Positions 17,092-26,241 are shown, counted from the stretch's first letter. The stretch: DNA of 43,688 nucleotides from Siccirubricoccus soli (GCF_024178315.1 NZ_JAMZIK010000056.1:1-43688); one strand, 5' to 3'. The notes: a model not told the origin generated them from the sequence alone. Program-made: numbers and translations.

Positions 17092-17149
17092 GCCTGCCTC
17101 CCGCCGTCACGCGGCAGGAACATCGACAGCGGTGGAAGGGTTCCGGGCT

Positions 17150-18385
17150 TCAGCCGCCCTGGACGACCCCGGCCTGGCGGAGACGGGCAAGCTCCTCCGC
17201 GCCCAGCAGCGGGCCGAGGACGGCCTCGTTGTGCTCCCCGAGCTGCGGCGCCGGGCGGGCCAGGATGCCCGGCGTGGCAGAGAGCCGCGGCACCGCCCCG
17301 TGCATGGGCAGCCAGCCGCCCGGCATCTCGGTATCCGGCACTTCGATCACCGCCTCCCGCTCCACCACGTAACGGTCATGCTCCAGCATCTCCGCATCCA
17401 TGATCGGGCCGATGGTGACGCCGGCGGCATCGAATTTCGCCAGGGTTTCCGCCAGGGTGAGGCCCCTTATGTGGTCGGCAATGATGCCGTCCAGCTCCTC
17501 GCCATGCTGCACGCGGTCCGCATTGGTGCGGAAGCGGGGGTCGGTGATCAGCTCCTCCCGCCCGATGCTGCGCAGCAGCTTCTCCGTCATCCCCTGGGTC
17601 GAGGCGGAGAGGCAGACCCAGCCGCCATCCCTGGTGCGGTAGGCGTTGCGCGGCACCGCATTGGTGCTGCGGCTGCCGGTGCGCGGCTTCAGCTTGCGGT
17701 TGATCTTCCAGTTCGCGTGCTGCGGCTCCATCATCACGTGGATGGGGTCGAACAGCGTCTGGTCGATCACCTGCCCCTGCCCCGTCGCCTCGGCATGGCG
17801 CAGCGCGATCATGGCGGTGGCGGCGCCGTACAGCCCGGCATAGCCATCCGCCATGTACATCGGCGGCAGCACGGGTTCGCGGTCGGCGAAGCCGTTCACC
17901 GCGGCGAAGCCGGAATAGCCCTCCACCAGCGTGCCGAAGCCGGGCTTGTGCTGGTAGGGGCCGTCCTGCCCCCAGCCGCTGATGCGCACGATGACGAGGC
18001 GCGGGTTGCGCGCCAGCAGCACCTCCGGCCCGAGCCCCATGGCTTCCAGTACGCCGGGGCGGAAGCTTTCGACGAAGATCGCCGCCTCCTCCGCCATCCG
18101 CTTCACCACCGCGATCGCCTGCGGGTCCCGCAGCGCCAGGCAGACGGAGAGCTTGTTGCGGCTGAGCGTCTTCCAGGTGGTGGAAATGCCCTGGATGCGC
18201 CAGGCGCGCAGCGTGTCGCCCTCCGGCGGCTCCACTTTCACCACCTCGGCGCCATGGTCGGCCAGCACCTTGGTGAGGATGTTCCCGGCGACGAGGCGGG
18301 AGAGATCGACCACGCGGAGCCCGTGCAGGGCGCCGGTGGCGGCGGGGTCGAAGGCGCGGCGGCGCGGGGTGGGATGCTCGGTCAT
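17150..18385 (-). CDS. CaiB/BaiF-family CoA-transferase (family III)
   Basis: 411 aa. Transfers CoA between carboxylic acids through an aspartyl intermediate. GLRVVDLSRLVAGNILTKVL, GAEVVKVEPPEGDTLRAW, FVESFRPGVLEAMGLGPE and MADGYAGLYGAATAMIAL (with the family's catalytic Asp) are all present, and the C-terminus has the usual LGEHNEAVLG. The ATG at 18383-18385 overlaps the stop of the upstream Bug gene by 4 bp. It is the last of a four-gene leftward run (TauD-like, FAH, Bug, CaiB), so it probably activates the acid or passes CoA to an intermediate. The substrate cannot be read from sequence. Confidence 0.93.
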   Translation of the reverse strand: MTEHPTPRRRAFDPAATGALHGLRVVDLSRLVAGNILTKVLADHGAEVVKVEPPEGDTLRAWRIQGISTTWKTLSRNKLSVCLALRDPQAIAVVKRMAEEAAIFVESFRPGVLEAMGLGPEVLLARNPRLVIVRISGWGQDGPYQHKPGFGTLVEGYSGFAAVNGFADREPVLPPMYMADGYAGLYGAATAMIALRHAEATGQGQVIDQTLFDPIHVMMEPQHANWKINRKLKPRTGSRSTNAVPRNAYRTRDGGWVCLSASTQGMTEKLLRSIGREELITDPRFRTNADRVQHGEELDGIIADHIRGLTLAETLAKFDAAGVTIGPIMDAEMLEHDRYVVEREAVIEVPDTEMPGGWLPMHGAVPRLSATPGILARPAPQLGEHNEAVLGPLLGAEELARLRQAGVVQGG

Positions 18386-19365
18386 TCGGCGCGGATATTG
18401 GCGGCCTGCGCCACCTCGCGCCAGCGGGCGAGGTCGGCCTTCAGGATGGCGGGGAATTCCTCCGGCCCTACCGGGGCGGGGGTGGCGCCCTCCCCGGCAT
18501 AGATGCGGCGGAGATTGGGGTCCCCCAGCGCCTCGTTCACCGCGGTGTGGATGGCGCGGCGGATCTCCGGCGGCAGCCCGCGCGGGGTCAGCAGCCCCCA
18601 CCAGATCGCCACCTCGTAATCCACCCCCTGCTGCTTCACCGTGGTGACCGGCGGCACCTCCGGCGGCAGCCCGCCGCCTTCGGCCGTCGCGGCGATGACC
18701 CGCACGCGCTGTTCGCGGATGGCGGCATTGGCGCTGGCGACGGTGGTGAGCATGAGCTGGATGTTGCCGGCGACGAGATCCGTCACCGCCGGCGCCGTGC
18801 CGCGATAGGGCACGTGGTTCATCCGGATGCCGGCGCGCAGGCAGAAATACTCGGTGATGAAGTGGTTGATGCCGCCGGCGCCGGAGGTGCCGTAATCGAT
18901 GCTGCCCGGCTGCGCCTTGGCCAGCGCCACCAGCGAGGGCACGTCGCGCGGCGCGAAGCCGGGATTGGTCATCAGGAAGAAGGGGGCGCGGGCCAGCAGC
19001 GCCACCGCGTCGAAGCTCCCCTCCGCATCCCAGGGCGTCTTCTGCAGTACCGCCGAGGTGGGGAAGGAGGAGGAGGTGACCATCAGCGTGTAGCCATCCG
19101 CCGGCGCCTGGGCGACCTGGCCGGCCCCGATGGCGCCCCCTGCCCCGCCGCGATTCTCCACCACGAAGGGCTGGCCGAGCTTCGCCTGCAGCCGCTCCGC
19201 CAGCGGCCTGGCCATGACGTCGTTGGAGCCGCCCGGCGGGAAGGGCACGACGAGGCGCACCGGGCGGTTGGGCCAGGGGGATTGCGCGAGCGCCGGGGTG
19301 GCCAAGGGGGAGGCGAGCGTCGCCGCCAACAGGGTCCGGCGGGTGATCAGTGGGTAGGCGGTCAA
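18382..19365 (-). CDS. Bug/TctC-family solute-binding protein
   Basis: 327 aa from a TTG at 19363-19365 that overlaps the FAH stop as TTGA; no ATG or GTG lies close upstream in frame. Signal peptide with ITRRTLLAATLASPLATPAL, then SPWPNRPVRLVVPFPPGGSN, FVVENRGGAGGAIGAG, YGTSGAGGINHFITEYF and HVPYRGTAPAVTDLVAGNIQ. These are Bug motifs. Translational coupling on both sides ties it to the FAH and CaiB genes, so it probably captures the compound that they metabolise. No TctAB permease is encoded in the window. Confidence 0.9.
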   Translation of the reverse strand: MTAYPLITRRTLLAATLASPLATPALAQSPWPNRPVRLVVPFPPGGSNDVMARPLAERLQAKLGQPFVVENRGGAGGAIGAGQVAQAPADGYTLMVTSSSFPTSAVLQKTPWDAEGSFDAVALLARAPFFLMTNPGFAPRDVPSLVALAKAQPGSIDYGTSGAGGINHFITEYFCLRAGIRMNHVPYRGTAPAVTDLVAGNIQLMLTTVASANAAIREQRVRVIAATAEGGGLPPEVPPVTTVKQQGVDYEVAIWWGLLTPRGLPPEIRRAIHTAVNEALGDPNLRRIYAGEGATPAPVGPEEFPAILKADLARWREVAQAANIRAE

Positions 19366-20207
19366 GCTGTGGGTTCCGCGATGACGGGGTTGCGCAGGGT
19401 GCCGATGCCGCTGATCTCCACCTCCACCACATCGCCCGGCACCAGCCAGGGCGGCGGCTTGCGGGCATGGGCGACGCCTTCCGGGGTGCCGGTGGCGATG
19501 ACGTCGCCCGGCGCCAGCGGGGTGAAGGCGGAGATGTATTCGATCAGCGCCTCGACGCTGAGGATCATGTCGCCGGTGCTGGTGCGCTGCCGCTGCTCGC
19601 CATTCACCCGCGTGGTCAGGGTCAGGGCCGCCGGGTCCGGGATCTCGTCGGCGCTGACCAGCCAGGGGCCGAGCGGGCCGGTATGGGGGAAGTTCTTCCC
19701 CGCCGTCACCGAATGCTTCTGGTAGTCACGCACGCTGCCATCCTGGAAGATGGTGTAGGCCGCGACGTGTTCCAGCGCCCGCGCCGCCGGAATGCGGCGC
19801 CCCGGCTTGCCGATGACGACCGCCAGCTCGCCCTCGTAGTCGAAATGCGTCGAGTTGGCAGGGCGCCAGAGCGGCGCGCCATGGCCGATGATGGTGTCCG
19901 CCAGCCGGGCGAAGATGCGCGGGTTCTCCGGCACCTCCCGCCCCGCCGCCTCGGCGACATGGGCACGATAGTTCAGCCCGACGCAGAGCACCTTCCTGTC
20001 CTGCGGCACCGCCGGCAGCACGGTGACATCGGCCAGGGCGTGGTCCGGCTCCGCGGCGGCGAAGACGGTCAGCTCGCCGAGCGCCCCGGCTTCCAGCACC
20101 GCCTTCACGCCCGGGTAATGCAGGCGCCGGCCGCAATCGACGATACCCTCGCCCTGGACGAGGCCGTAGGACTCGCCCACCCTGGTGGCGAAGCTGATGA
20201 TCTTCAT
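19362..20207 (-). CDS. Fumarylacetoacetate hydrolase family protein
   Basis: 281 aa. VLCVGLNYRAHVAEA, PRIFARLADTIIGHG, FDYEGELAVVIGKPGR (metal-binding Glu), YTIFQDGSVRDYQ, GKNFPHTGPLGPWLV, and GDVIATGTPEGVAHAR match the FAH C-terminal catalytic fold, which cleaves C-C bonds or hydrates or decarboxylates 2-keto acids. The C-terminus GDVVEVEISGIGTLRNPV is typical. It starts 4 bp after the TauD-like gene stop and its own stop overlaps the Bug gene. The reaction is likely a ring-cleavage or diketo-acid step, but the substrate is unknown. Confidence 0.92.
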   Translation of the reverse strand: MKIISFATRVGESYGLVQGEGIVDCGRRLHYPGVKAVLEAGALGELTVFAAAEPDHALADVTVLPAVPQDRKVLCVGLNYRAHVAEAAGREVPENPRIFARLADTIIGHGAPLWRPANSTHFDYEGELAVVIGKPGRRIPAARALEHVAAYTIFQDGSVRDYQKHSVTAGKNFPHTGPLGPWLVSADEIPDPAALTLTTRVNGEQRQRTSTGDMILSVEALIEYISAFTPLAPGDVIATGTPEGVAHARKPPPWLVPGDVVEVEISGIGTLRNPVIAEPTA

Positions 20208-20211
20208 AGGG

Positions 20212-21114
20212 TCAGGCCGCCTTCAGCCAGCGTTGCTGGAAACCGGGGTCGAAGACATCCGCCGCCATCACCTGGCAGCGCAGCATCAGCCGGGGCTCGT
20301 CCGGCCGGTAATCGGGGATGGCGTTGTGCAGGGTGCCGATATGGTCCCAGATCAGCACGTCGCCCTCGGTCCAGTGATGCGCGTAGCGGTACTTCGCCTG
20401 CAGCTGATGGGCGATCAGGTAGTCCAGCAGGCTGGCGCTTTCCGCCGGGTCGAGGCCATCGATCCGCTCGGCATAGCCGGGGTTGCAGTACAGCACCGTC
20501 TCGCCGGTGATGGGGTGCGGCAGCAGCACCGGGTGGCGGGCCGGCGGGCGCTTGGCGCGCTGCTCCGGCGTCAGCGCCGCGCGGGCGCTGCCGGGGCGGC
20601 GACGCATGCGCTCCCAGAACACGTTGAAGTCATGCGTGGCGGTCAGCCCCTCCAGCCGCCGCACCACCTCCGCCGGCAGGTCGCGGGCCGCGGCGCGGGT
20701 ATTGGCGAAGAGCGTCGCGCCCAAAGGCCTGCCATCCCGCCGCGGCACCTGCACGGCGTAGAGCACGTTCACGAAGCCCCGGGTCGCCGTATAGGACATG
20801 TCGGTGTGCCAATCCTGCCCGGCGTCCGCCAGGCCGATCGGTTTCCCGTCCCGCACAAGGTTCGAGAGGATGCCCACTTCCGGCACCTCCGGGTCGCGGA
20901 AGCGATCGGCGATGCCGGTCTGGATCGGGCCGAAGCGCCGGGAGAAGTCCCGCAAATGGCGCGGCGCGATCCGCTGCCCCGGGATGCGCAGCACGCCATG
21001 GCGGCCGAGCGCCTGCAGCAGCGTCACGAAATCCGCATCCGCGAGCGGCTGCGCCAGGTCCAGCCCGTGCACCGTGGCGCCCAGCACCTGCCCGCTCGGC
21101 TCGATGGCCAGCAT
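20212..21114 (-). CDS. TauD/TfdA-family Fe(II)/2-oxoglutarate dioxygenase
   Basis: 300 aa from the ATG at 21112-21114, chosen because GGGAGGG is 7 nt upstream; the frame is open to 21168. The double-stranded beta-helix enzyme has the HxD metal pair in DWHTDMSYTATRGFVNVLYA. The distal His lies in DHIGTLHNAIPDYRPDEPR, followed by the 2-oxoglutarate-binding Arg in LMLRCQV. GVLRIPGQRIAPRHLRDFSR is the usual N-terminal motif. These enzymes hydroxylate small acids and often release sulfite, amine or aldehyde. It is first in the leftward catabolic run and divergent from hyuB across 117 bp. Confidence 0.92.
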   Translation of the reverse strand: MLAIEPSGQVLGATVHGLDLAQPLADADFVTLLQALGRHGVLRIPGQRIAPRHLRDFSRRFGPIQTGIADRFRDPEVPEVGILSNLVRDGKPIGLADAGQDWHTDMSYTATRGFVNVLYAVQVPRRDGRPLGATLFANTRAAARDLPAEVVRRLEGLTATHDFNVFWERMRRRPGSARAALTPEQRAKRPPARHPVLLPHPITGETVLYCNPGYAERIDGLDPAESASLLDYLIAHQLQAKYRYAHHWTEGDVLIWDHIGTLHNAIPDYRPDEPRLMLRCQVMAADVFDPGFQQRWLKAA

Positions 21115-21231
21115 GGACAACCCTCCCTTCCCGACCCCCGATCCTGGCAGCGCCCGGCCGGAAATCAACCGGTGGCTTGTGGCTCTCGGGTGATGGTTCT
21201 AGCGTTTCAAAATCAGGCAGAGGGCCTTTGC

Positions 21232-22863
21232 ATGACGGCGGATGCGGATGGCGGCTTCGACCCCATCACCCTGGAGATCCTCTGGAGCCGGCTGATCTCC
21301 ATCGCCGACGAGGCGGCGGCGGCGCTGCTGCGCACCGCCTTCTCCACCATCGTCCGGGAATCGAATGATTTCGCCACGGTGCTGATGGACGCGAATGGCG
21401 ACAGCATCAGCGAGAATACCGGCGGCATCGCCAGCTTCTCCTGCATCCTGCCGCGCACCACCAAGCATTTCCTGCAGAAATTCCCCGCCGAGGCCTGGCG
21501 GCCGGGCGATTGCGTCATCACCAACGACCCCTGGCTGGCCACCGGCCACCTGCCGGACATCACTGCGGTGACGCCGATCTTCCACCGGGGGAGGCTGGTC
21601 GGCTTCGCCGGCTCCATCGCCCATAGCCCGGATGTCGGCGGCGCGCTCTGGTCCGCCGATTGCCGGGAGATGTTCGAGGAAGGCATCCGCATCCCCCCCG
21701 TCCGCCTGCTGCGGGAGGGCGTGCGGAACGAGCAGGTGATGGAGATGTTCCTCGCCAATGTCCGGCTGCCGAAGCAGGTGACCGGCGACCTCGAGGCGCA
21801 GATCACGGCGAACGAGGTCTGCGCCGCGCGGGTGACGGAGTTCCTGGAGGATGCCGGGCTGCCGGACCTCGCCGGCCTGGGCCGCGCCCTGCATGGCCGC
21901 GCGGACCGCGCCATGCGCCAGGCCATCGCGGCGGTGCCGGACGGCACCTATCGCGCGACCATCGAGGCCGATGGCTTCGACGAGGCGGTGACGCGCATCG
22001 CCTGCGCCGTCTCGGTGCGGGGCGAGGAGATGCTGATCGATTTCGACGGCACCAGCCGGCAGATCGACCGCGGCATCAATTGCGTGTGGAACTACACCCA
22101 CGCCTATTCGGTCTATCCGGTGAAATGCGCGCTGGACCCCTTCACCCCCCGCAATGAGGGCAGCTACCGCGCCATCCAGGTGGTGGCGCCGGAGGGCAGC
22201 ATCCTGAACCCGCGCTTCCCGGCGCCGGTCAGCGCCCGCCAGCTCACCGGCCATCTCCTGGCCGGGGCCATCTACAAGGCGCTGGAGGGCGTGCTGCCGG
22301 AGAAGGTGATCGCCGAATGCGGCGGGGCGCCCACTATGCGGGCGCTGTTCAGCGGCGTGGACCGCAATGGCGACCGGTTCAGCCAGATCCTCTTCGCCTC
22401 CGGCGGCATGGGCGCCGCGCCGCACCGGGACGGGCTGCCCACCACCGCCTTCCCGACCAATGCCGGGGCGGGCTCCATCGAGGCCTTCGAGAGCGTGGCG
22501 CCGCTGATCGTCTGGAAGAAGCAGCTCCGCCCCGATAGCGGCGGCGCCGGGCGCTTCCGTGGCGGGCTGGGGCAGGAGGCGGAGATCGAGGTCCGCTCGC
22601 CCGCCCCGCTGCGCCTCTCCTTGCTCAGCGACCGGCGGGACCACCCGGCCCAGGGCATCTGCGGCGGCGCGCCGGGCGCGCCGGCGGAGATCGTGATGAG
22701 CGACGGCACCCGCCCGCACCCGAAATCCCGCACCATGATCACCCCCGGCACGCGGCTGGTGATGCGCTACGCCGGAGGTGGCGGCTATGGCCCGCCGGAG
22801 GAGCGCGACGCAGCGGCGCTCGCCGCCGATTTGCGCGACGGCTATGTGACGAAGGCGGGCTGA
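21232..22863 (+). CDS. hyuB: Hydantoinase B / N-methylhydantoinase B-oxoprolinase subunit
   Basis: 543 aa. The start ATG at 21232 has AGAGGG about 8 nt upstream; a weaker in-frame ATG is at 21193. The beginning FDPITLEILWSRLISIADEA, the motif RESNDFATVLMDANGD, DCVITNDPWLATGHLPDI, AHSPDVGG and the C-terminal MRYAGGGGYGPPEERD are HyuB hallmarks. Together with HyuA it forms an ATP-dependent amide hydrolase or a carboxylase acting on cyclic amides, oxoproline or acetone-type substrates. Only 3 bp separates it from hyuA. Confidence 0.95.
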   Translation: MTADADGGFDPITLEILWSRLISIADEAAAALLRTAFSTIVRESNDFATVLMDANGDSISENTGGIASFSCILPRTTKHFLQKFPAEAWRPGDCVITNDPWLATGHLPDITAVTPIFHRGRLVGFAGSIAHSPDVGGALWSADCREMFEEGIRIPPVRLLREGVRNEQVMEMFLANVRLPKQVTGDLEAQITANEVCAARVTEFLEDAGLPDLAGLGRALHGRADRAMRQAIAAVPDGTYRATIEADGFDEAVTRIACAVSVRGEEMLIDFDGTSRQIDRGINCVWNYTHAYSVYPVKCALDPFTPRNEGSYRAIQVVAPEGSILNPRFPAPVSARQLTGHLLAGAIYKALEGVLPEKVIAECGGAPTMRALFSGVDRNGDRFSQILFASGGMGAAPHRDGLPTTAFPTNAGAGSIEAFESVAPLIVWKKQLRPDSGGAGRFRGGLGQEAEIEVRSPAPLRLSLLSDRRDHPAQGICGGAPGAPAEIVMSDGTRPHPKSRTMITPGTRLVMRYAGGGGYGPPEERDAAALAADLRDGYVTKAG

Positions 22864-22866
22864 GCC

Positions 22867-24951
22867 ATGGCAACCGCACGCATCGGTGTCGACGTCGGCG
22901 GCACCTTCACCGACCTCGTCCTGCACGACCCCAGCCGTGACCTGGTGCATACCGGCAAGCTGCTGACCACCCCGGCCGATCCCTCCGAGGCGATCATCGA
23001 GGGCACCCAGCGCGTGCTGCGGGAGGCCGGGCTGACCCCCGCCGGGCTGCACAGCATGGTGCATGGCACGACGCTGGTGACGAACACCGTCATCGAGCGC
23101 ACTGGCGCCAAGGTGGGGCTACTCACCACCGCCGGCTTCCGCGATTCCCTCGAGATCGGGCGGGAGATCCGCTACGATCTCTACGACCTCTTCCTCGAGG
23201 CTCCGCCCACCCTGGTGCCGCGCTACCTGCGGCGAGAGATCGCCGGGCGGCTGGATGCCGATGGCGCCGAGCTCCTGGCGCTGGACGAGGCGGCCGTGGC
23301 CCGCGAGGCCCGCGCACTGGTGGAGGGCGAGGGTGTCGAGGCGCTGGCCATCGGCTTCCTGCACAGCTACCGCGACAAGCGGCATGAGGCGCGGGCGGCG
23401 GAGATCATCCGCAGCCTCTACCCGGACCTGCCGCTGACCCTCTCCGCCGAGGTGGCGCCGGAGATCCGGGAATTCGAACGCACCAGCACCGCCTGCGCCA
23501 ATGCCTATGTGCAGCCGCGCATGCAGCGCTATCTCGACAAGCTGGAACGCGACTTGGCGCGCATCGGCTTCGAGGGAAGGCTCTACATCATGCTCTCGGG
23601 CGGCGGCATCTGCGCGGTGCGCGAAGCCAAGGCCTTCCCGATCCGCCTGATCGAAAGCGGGCCGGCGGCGGGGGCGATGGCGGCGGCCTTCCTGTCGAAG
23701 CTGGCGGGGCTTGATCGCGTCGTCAGCTACGACATGGGCGGCACCACGGCGAAGATGTGCCTCGTCGAGGACGGCGCGCCGGACCACAAATTCGACTTCG
23801 AGGCGGGGCGCGTCCGCCGCTTCGTCAAGGGCAGCGGGCTGCCGCTGAAGGTCTCGGTCGTGGACATGATCGAGATCGGCGCCGGCGGCGGCTCCATCGC
23901 CCGGGTCGAGCCGGGCAGCGGGCTGATGAAGGTGGGCCCGCGCAGCGCCGGGGCGGTGCCGGGCCCGGTCTGCTACGGCCGCGGCGGCACGGAGCCCTGC
24001 GTGACCGATGCCGACCTCATGCTGGGGCGGCTGGATCCCGCCTATTTCCTCGGTGGCGAGATGGCGCTGGACCCGGACCGGGTGCGCCGCGCCTTCGCCG
24101 AGGGGGTGGCGGTGAAGCTCGATGTCTCCGCCGATACCGCGGCGCTCGGCGTGCAGCGCATCGTCGATGAGACGATGGCGGCGGCAACCCGCATGCATCT
24201 GGCGGAGAAGGGCCGCGACCCGCGCGACTATGCGCTGATCGCCTTCGGCGGCGCCGGGCCGGTGCATGCCTGGAACCTGGCGAAGCTGCTGAAGATCCGC
24301 CGCATCGTGGTGCCGCTCGGCGCCGGCGTCGCCTCGGCGCTCGGCTTCCTGGTCGCGCCGCCGGCCACCGATATGGCGCGCAGCCTGGTCGGCCGGCTGG
24401 AGCGGCTGGACTGGGCGCGGGTGAACGCGCTGTTCGCCGAGATGGACGCGGAAGGCCGCACCCTGCTGGAGGAGGCCGGGGCCGATCCGGCGAGCATCGC
24501 CCTGACGCCGACGGCCGATATGCGCCATGTCGGGCAGGGCTTCGAGATTCCGGTGCCGCTGCCGGGGCTGCGGCTGGCGGAGACGGACATCCCGGCCATC
24601 CGCGAGGCCTTCTTCGCCGCCTACCGCACCCGCTTCGGACGGGTGGTGGAGGATCAGCCGATCGAGGCGCTGTCCTGGCGGCTCGCCTGCGCCGCGCCGG
24701 GGCAGGATATCCGCATCGGCCGCGGCGCAGCGGGGGCGGGCGGCACGCCCACGCCGCGCGCCACGCGGCCGGTGGTGTTCGAGGGCCACGGCCCCCTGCC
24801 CGCCCCGGTCTATGACCGCTACGCGCTGCGCCCGGGCATGGAATTTCCCGGTCCGGCGCTGGTGGAGGAGCGGGAATCCACCTGCGTCATCGGCCCGGCG
24901 ACGCGCGTCACGGTGGACAAGCATCTCAACCTGGTGCTGGATCTGGGGTGA
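22867..24951 (+). CDS. hyuA: Hydantoinase A / oxoprolinase subunit
   Basis: 694 aa. ASKHA-type ATPase subunit. Phosphate loops: IGVDVGGTFTDLVLHD at residues 6-21 and VVSYDMGGTTAKMCLV near 287-302; GTTLVTNTVIERTGAKVGLL is diagnostic. IEIGAGGGSIARVEPG, GRGGTEPCVTDADLMLGRLD and IAFGGAGPVHAWNLA complete the domain order. Length is normal. Works with HyuB in ATP-dependent hydrolysis or carboxylation in the cytoplasm. A Bug gene follows after 92 bp containing a hairpin. Confidence 0.95.
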   Translation: MATARIGVDVGGTFTDLVLHDPSRDLVHTGKLLTTPADPSEAIIEGTQRVLREAGLTPAGLHSMVHGTTLVTNTVIERTGAKVGLLTTAGFRDSLEIGREIRYDLYDLFLEAPPTLVPRYLRREIAGRLDADGAELLALDEAAVAREARALVEGEGVEALAIGFLHSYRDKRHEARAAEIIRSLYPDLPLTLSAEVAPEIREFERTSTACANAYVQPRMQRYLDKLERDLARIGFEGRLYIMLSGGGICAVREAKAFPIRLIESGPAAGAMAAAFLSKLAGLDRVVSYDMGGTTAKMCLVEDGAPDHKFDFEAGRVRRFVKGSGLPLKVSVVDMIEIGAGGGSIARVEPGSGLMKVGPRSAGAVPGPVCYGRGGTEPCVTDADLMLGRLDPAYFLGGEMALDPDRVRRAFAEGVAVKLDVSADTAALGVQRIVDETMAAATRMHLAEKGRDPRDYALIAFGGAGPVHAWNLAKLLKIRRIVVPLGAGVASALGFLVAPPATDMARSLVGRLERLDWARVNALFAEMDAEGRTLLEEAGADPASIALTPTADMRHVGQGFEIPVPLPGLRLAETDIPAIREAFFAAYRTRFGRVVEDQPIEALSWRLACAAPGQDIRIGRGAAGAGGTPTPRATRPVVFEGHGPLPAPVYDRYALRPGMEFPGPALVEERESTCVIGPATRVTVDKHLNLVLDLG

Positions 24952-24990
24952 CGCCGCACGGTCAACCCCCCTTTCAGGTCGCGTGATCCA

Positions 24991-25017
24991 CGCTTGCCGG
25001 TGGCTGCACCGCAAGCG
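24991..25017. other. Intercistronic hairpin between hyuA and a Bug gene
   Basis: The stem is cgcttg-(c)-cggtg / caccg-caagcg (24991-25002 with 25007-25017), 11 bp with one bulged C and a 4-nt loop. It lies between the hyuA stop and the ribosome site of the next gene. There is no U-run, so it may be an RNA-processing or attenuating stem rather than a terminator. Confidence 0.45.
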
Positions 25018-25043
25018 AGCACGCATCACCCCCGAGGTCGCCG

Positions 25044-26012
25044 ATGATGCTCGCCCGCCGCGCGCTGCTCGCCCTGCCCTTCCTGCCCGTGGCCGCGCGG
25101 GCGCAGGAAGCGCCCTACCCGGACCGCCCGGTGACCATCGTGAACCCCTGGCCGGCGGGCGGCTCCTCGGACAGCGTGACGCGCATCCTGGCGCAGCGGC
25201 TTGGGGTGGAGCTCGGCCAGCCCGTGGTGGTGGAGAACCGGCCGGGTGCGACGGGCACGCTGGGGCACGCCTATGTCGCGCGGGCCAGGCCGGATGGCTA
25301 TACGCTGCTGCTCGGCACCAACAGCACCTATGGCATCGCGCCGCATCTGGTGCCGAACATCCCCTATGACAGCGAGCGTGCCTTCACCGGCATCTCCCTG
25401 GTCGCCAAGAGCCCGCAGCTCCTCTGCGTGCATCCCAGCCTGCCGGCGCGGAGCCTGGAGGAGCTGCTGGCGCTGGCCAGGACGCAGCCGGACAAGCTCA
25501 GCTTCGCCACCTCCGGCATCGGCGGCACCAGCCACATGGCGACGGAGATGCTGCTGGCGATGGGCGGCATTTCCATGCTGCACGTCCCCTATCGCGGCGG
25601 CGGCCCGGCGGCGCAGGCGCTGCTGGCGGGGGAGGTGCAGGTGACCTTCATCGATGCCATCACTGCCCTGCCCTTCATCGCCGCCGGCCAGATCCGTCCC
25701 CTGGGCGTTTCCACCAGGCAGCGCACGCCGCTGGCGCCGGAGGTGCCGACCCTGGCGGAGAGCGGGCTGCCGGAATTCGAATCCTCGACCGACTTCGCCT
25801 TCATGGCCGTGGCCGGCACGCCCGATGCCGTGGTGCGGCGGTTATACGCCGCCACGAGGGCGTCGCTCGCCAATGCGGAGGTGCGCGGCAAGCTGGAAAG
25901 TGCCGGCCTGCTGGTGCTGGGCGAGCCGCCCGAGGCCTTCGAGGCCTATGCGAAGGCCGAGTCCGCGAAGTGGGGCCGCGTCATCCGCGAACGCAACATC
26001 CGCGCCCCCTAG
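25044..26012 (+). CDS. Bug/TctC-family solute-binding protein
   Basis: 322 aa. Signal peptide MMLARRALLALPFLPVAARA, cleaved near AQE. Mature motifs: YPDRPVTIVNPWPAGGSSDS, VVVENRPGATGTLGHAYVAR, FATSGIGGTSHMATEMLL, HVPYRGGGPAAQALLAGEVQ. A second ATG follows at 25047; GAGG lies about 7-10 nt upstream of the first. It is the third gene of the hyuB-hyuA run and presumably feeds it. The TAG stop at 26010-26012 is supplied by the terminal CTAG of repeat copy B, the same arrangement as for the TcuA-like gene. Confidence 0.93.
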   Translation: MMLARRALLALPFLPVAARAQEAPYPDRPVTIVNPWPAGGSSDSVTRILAQRLGVELGQPVVVENRPGATGTLGHAYVARARPDGYTLLLGTNSTYGIAPHLVPNIPYDSERAFTGISLVAKSPQLLCVHPSLPARSLEELLALARTQPDKLSFATSGIGGTSHMATEMLLAMGGISMLHVPYRGGGPAAQALLAGEVQVTFIDAITALPFIAAGQIRPLGVSTRQRTPLAPEVPTLAESGLPEFESSTDFAFMAVAGTPDAVVRRLYAATRASLANAEVRGKLESAGLLVLGEPPEAFEAYAKAESAKWGRVIRERNIRAP

Positions 26013-26115
26013 AGCGTTTTCGGTTTACATGCGTTCACCGAAACCGCTCTACGCCTTTGTTTGCAGAGCTGATTCACGCCTTCGGGCGATGCCGCCCTAC
26101 GGCGATCTGCTCTAG
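26009..26115 (+). repeat. Dispersed double-hairpin repeat, copy B
   Basis: About 107 bp bounded by CTAG at both ends and nearly identical to the reverse complement of 11397-11502. First hairpin: AGAGCGTTTTCGGT with ACCGAAACCGCTCT, one mismatch relative to copy A. Second: GCAGAGC with its partner in ATCTGCTCT, with an inner GCCGCCCTACGGC-type stem. Its first base pairs contribute the stop codon of the Bug gene. Confidence 0.85.
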
Positions 26116-26127
26116 AATTCGCGGTTT

Positions 26128-26149
26128 CCAAAGGCCCTTCGGCCTTTGG
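26128..26149. terminator. Hairpin with perfect 9-bp arms
   Basis: Arms ccaaaggcc (26128-26136) and ggcctttgg (26141-26149), loop CTTC. It lies in the convergent gap after the hyu/Bug run and before the leftward DUF1178 gene. No U-run follows, but the stability and position suit a bidirectional terminator. A 17-base part of it recurs at 27144-27160 in the other orientation. Confidence 0.55.
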
Positions 26150-26160
26150 CGGGTGGAGTT

Positions 26161-26183
26161 TGAGGAGGGCAGAGCCCTCCTCA
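26161..26183. terminator. Hairpin with perfect 10-bp arms
   Basis: Arms tgaggagggc (26161-26170) and gccctcctca (26174-26183), loop AGA. Second stem of the convergent gap, 12 bp after the first. The GAGGGC-GCCCTC core also occurs at 2233-2253. Confidence 0.55.
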
Positions 26184-26241
26184 ATGCCACCGCGGGATCT
26201 GTGCCAATCCCTGCATGACTCCCGGCACCACCCCTTCAGGC

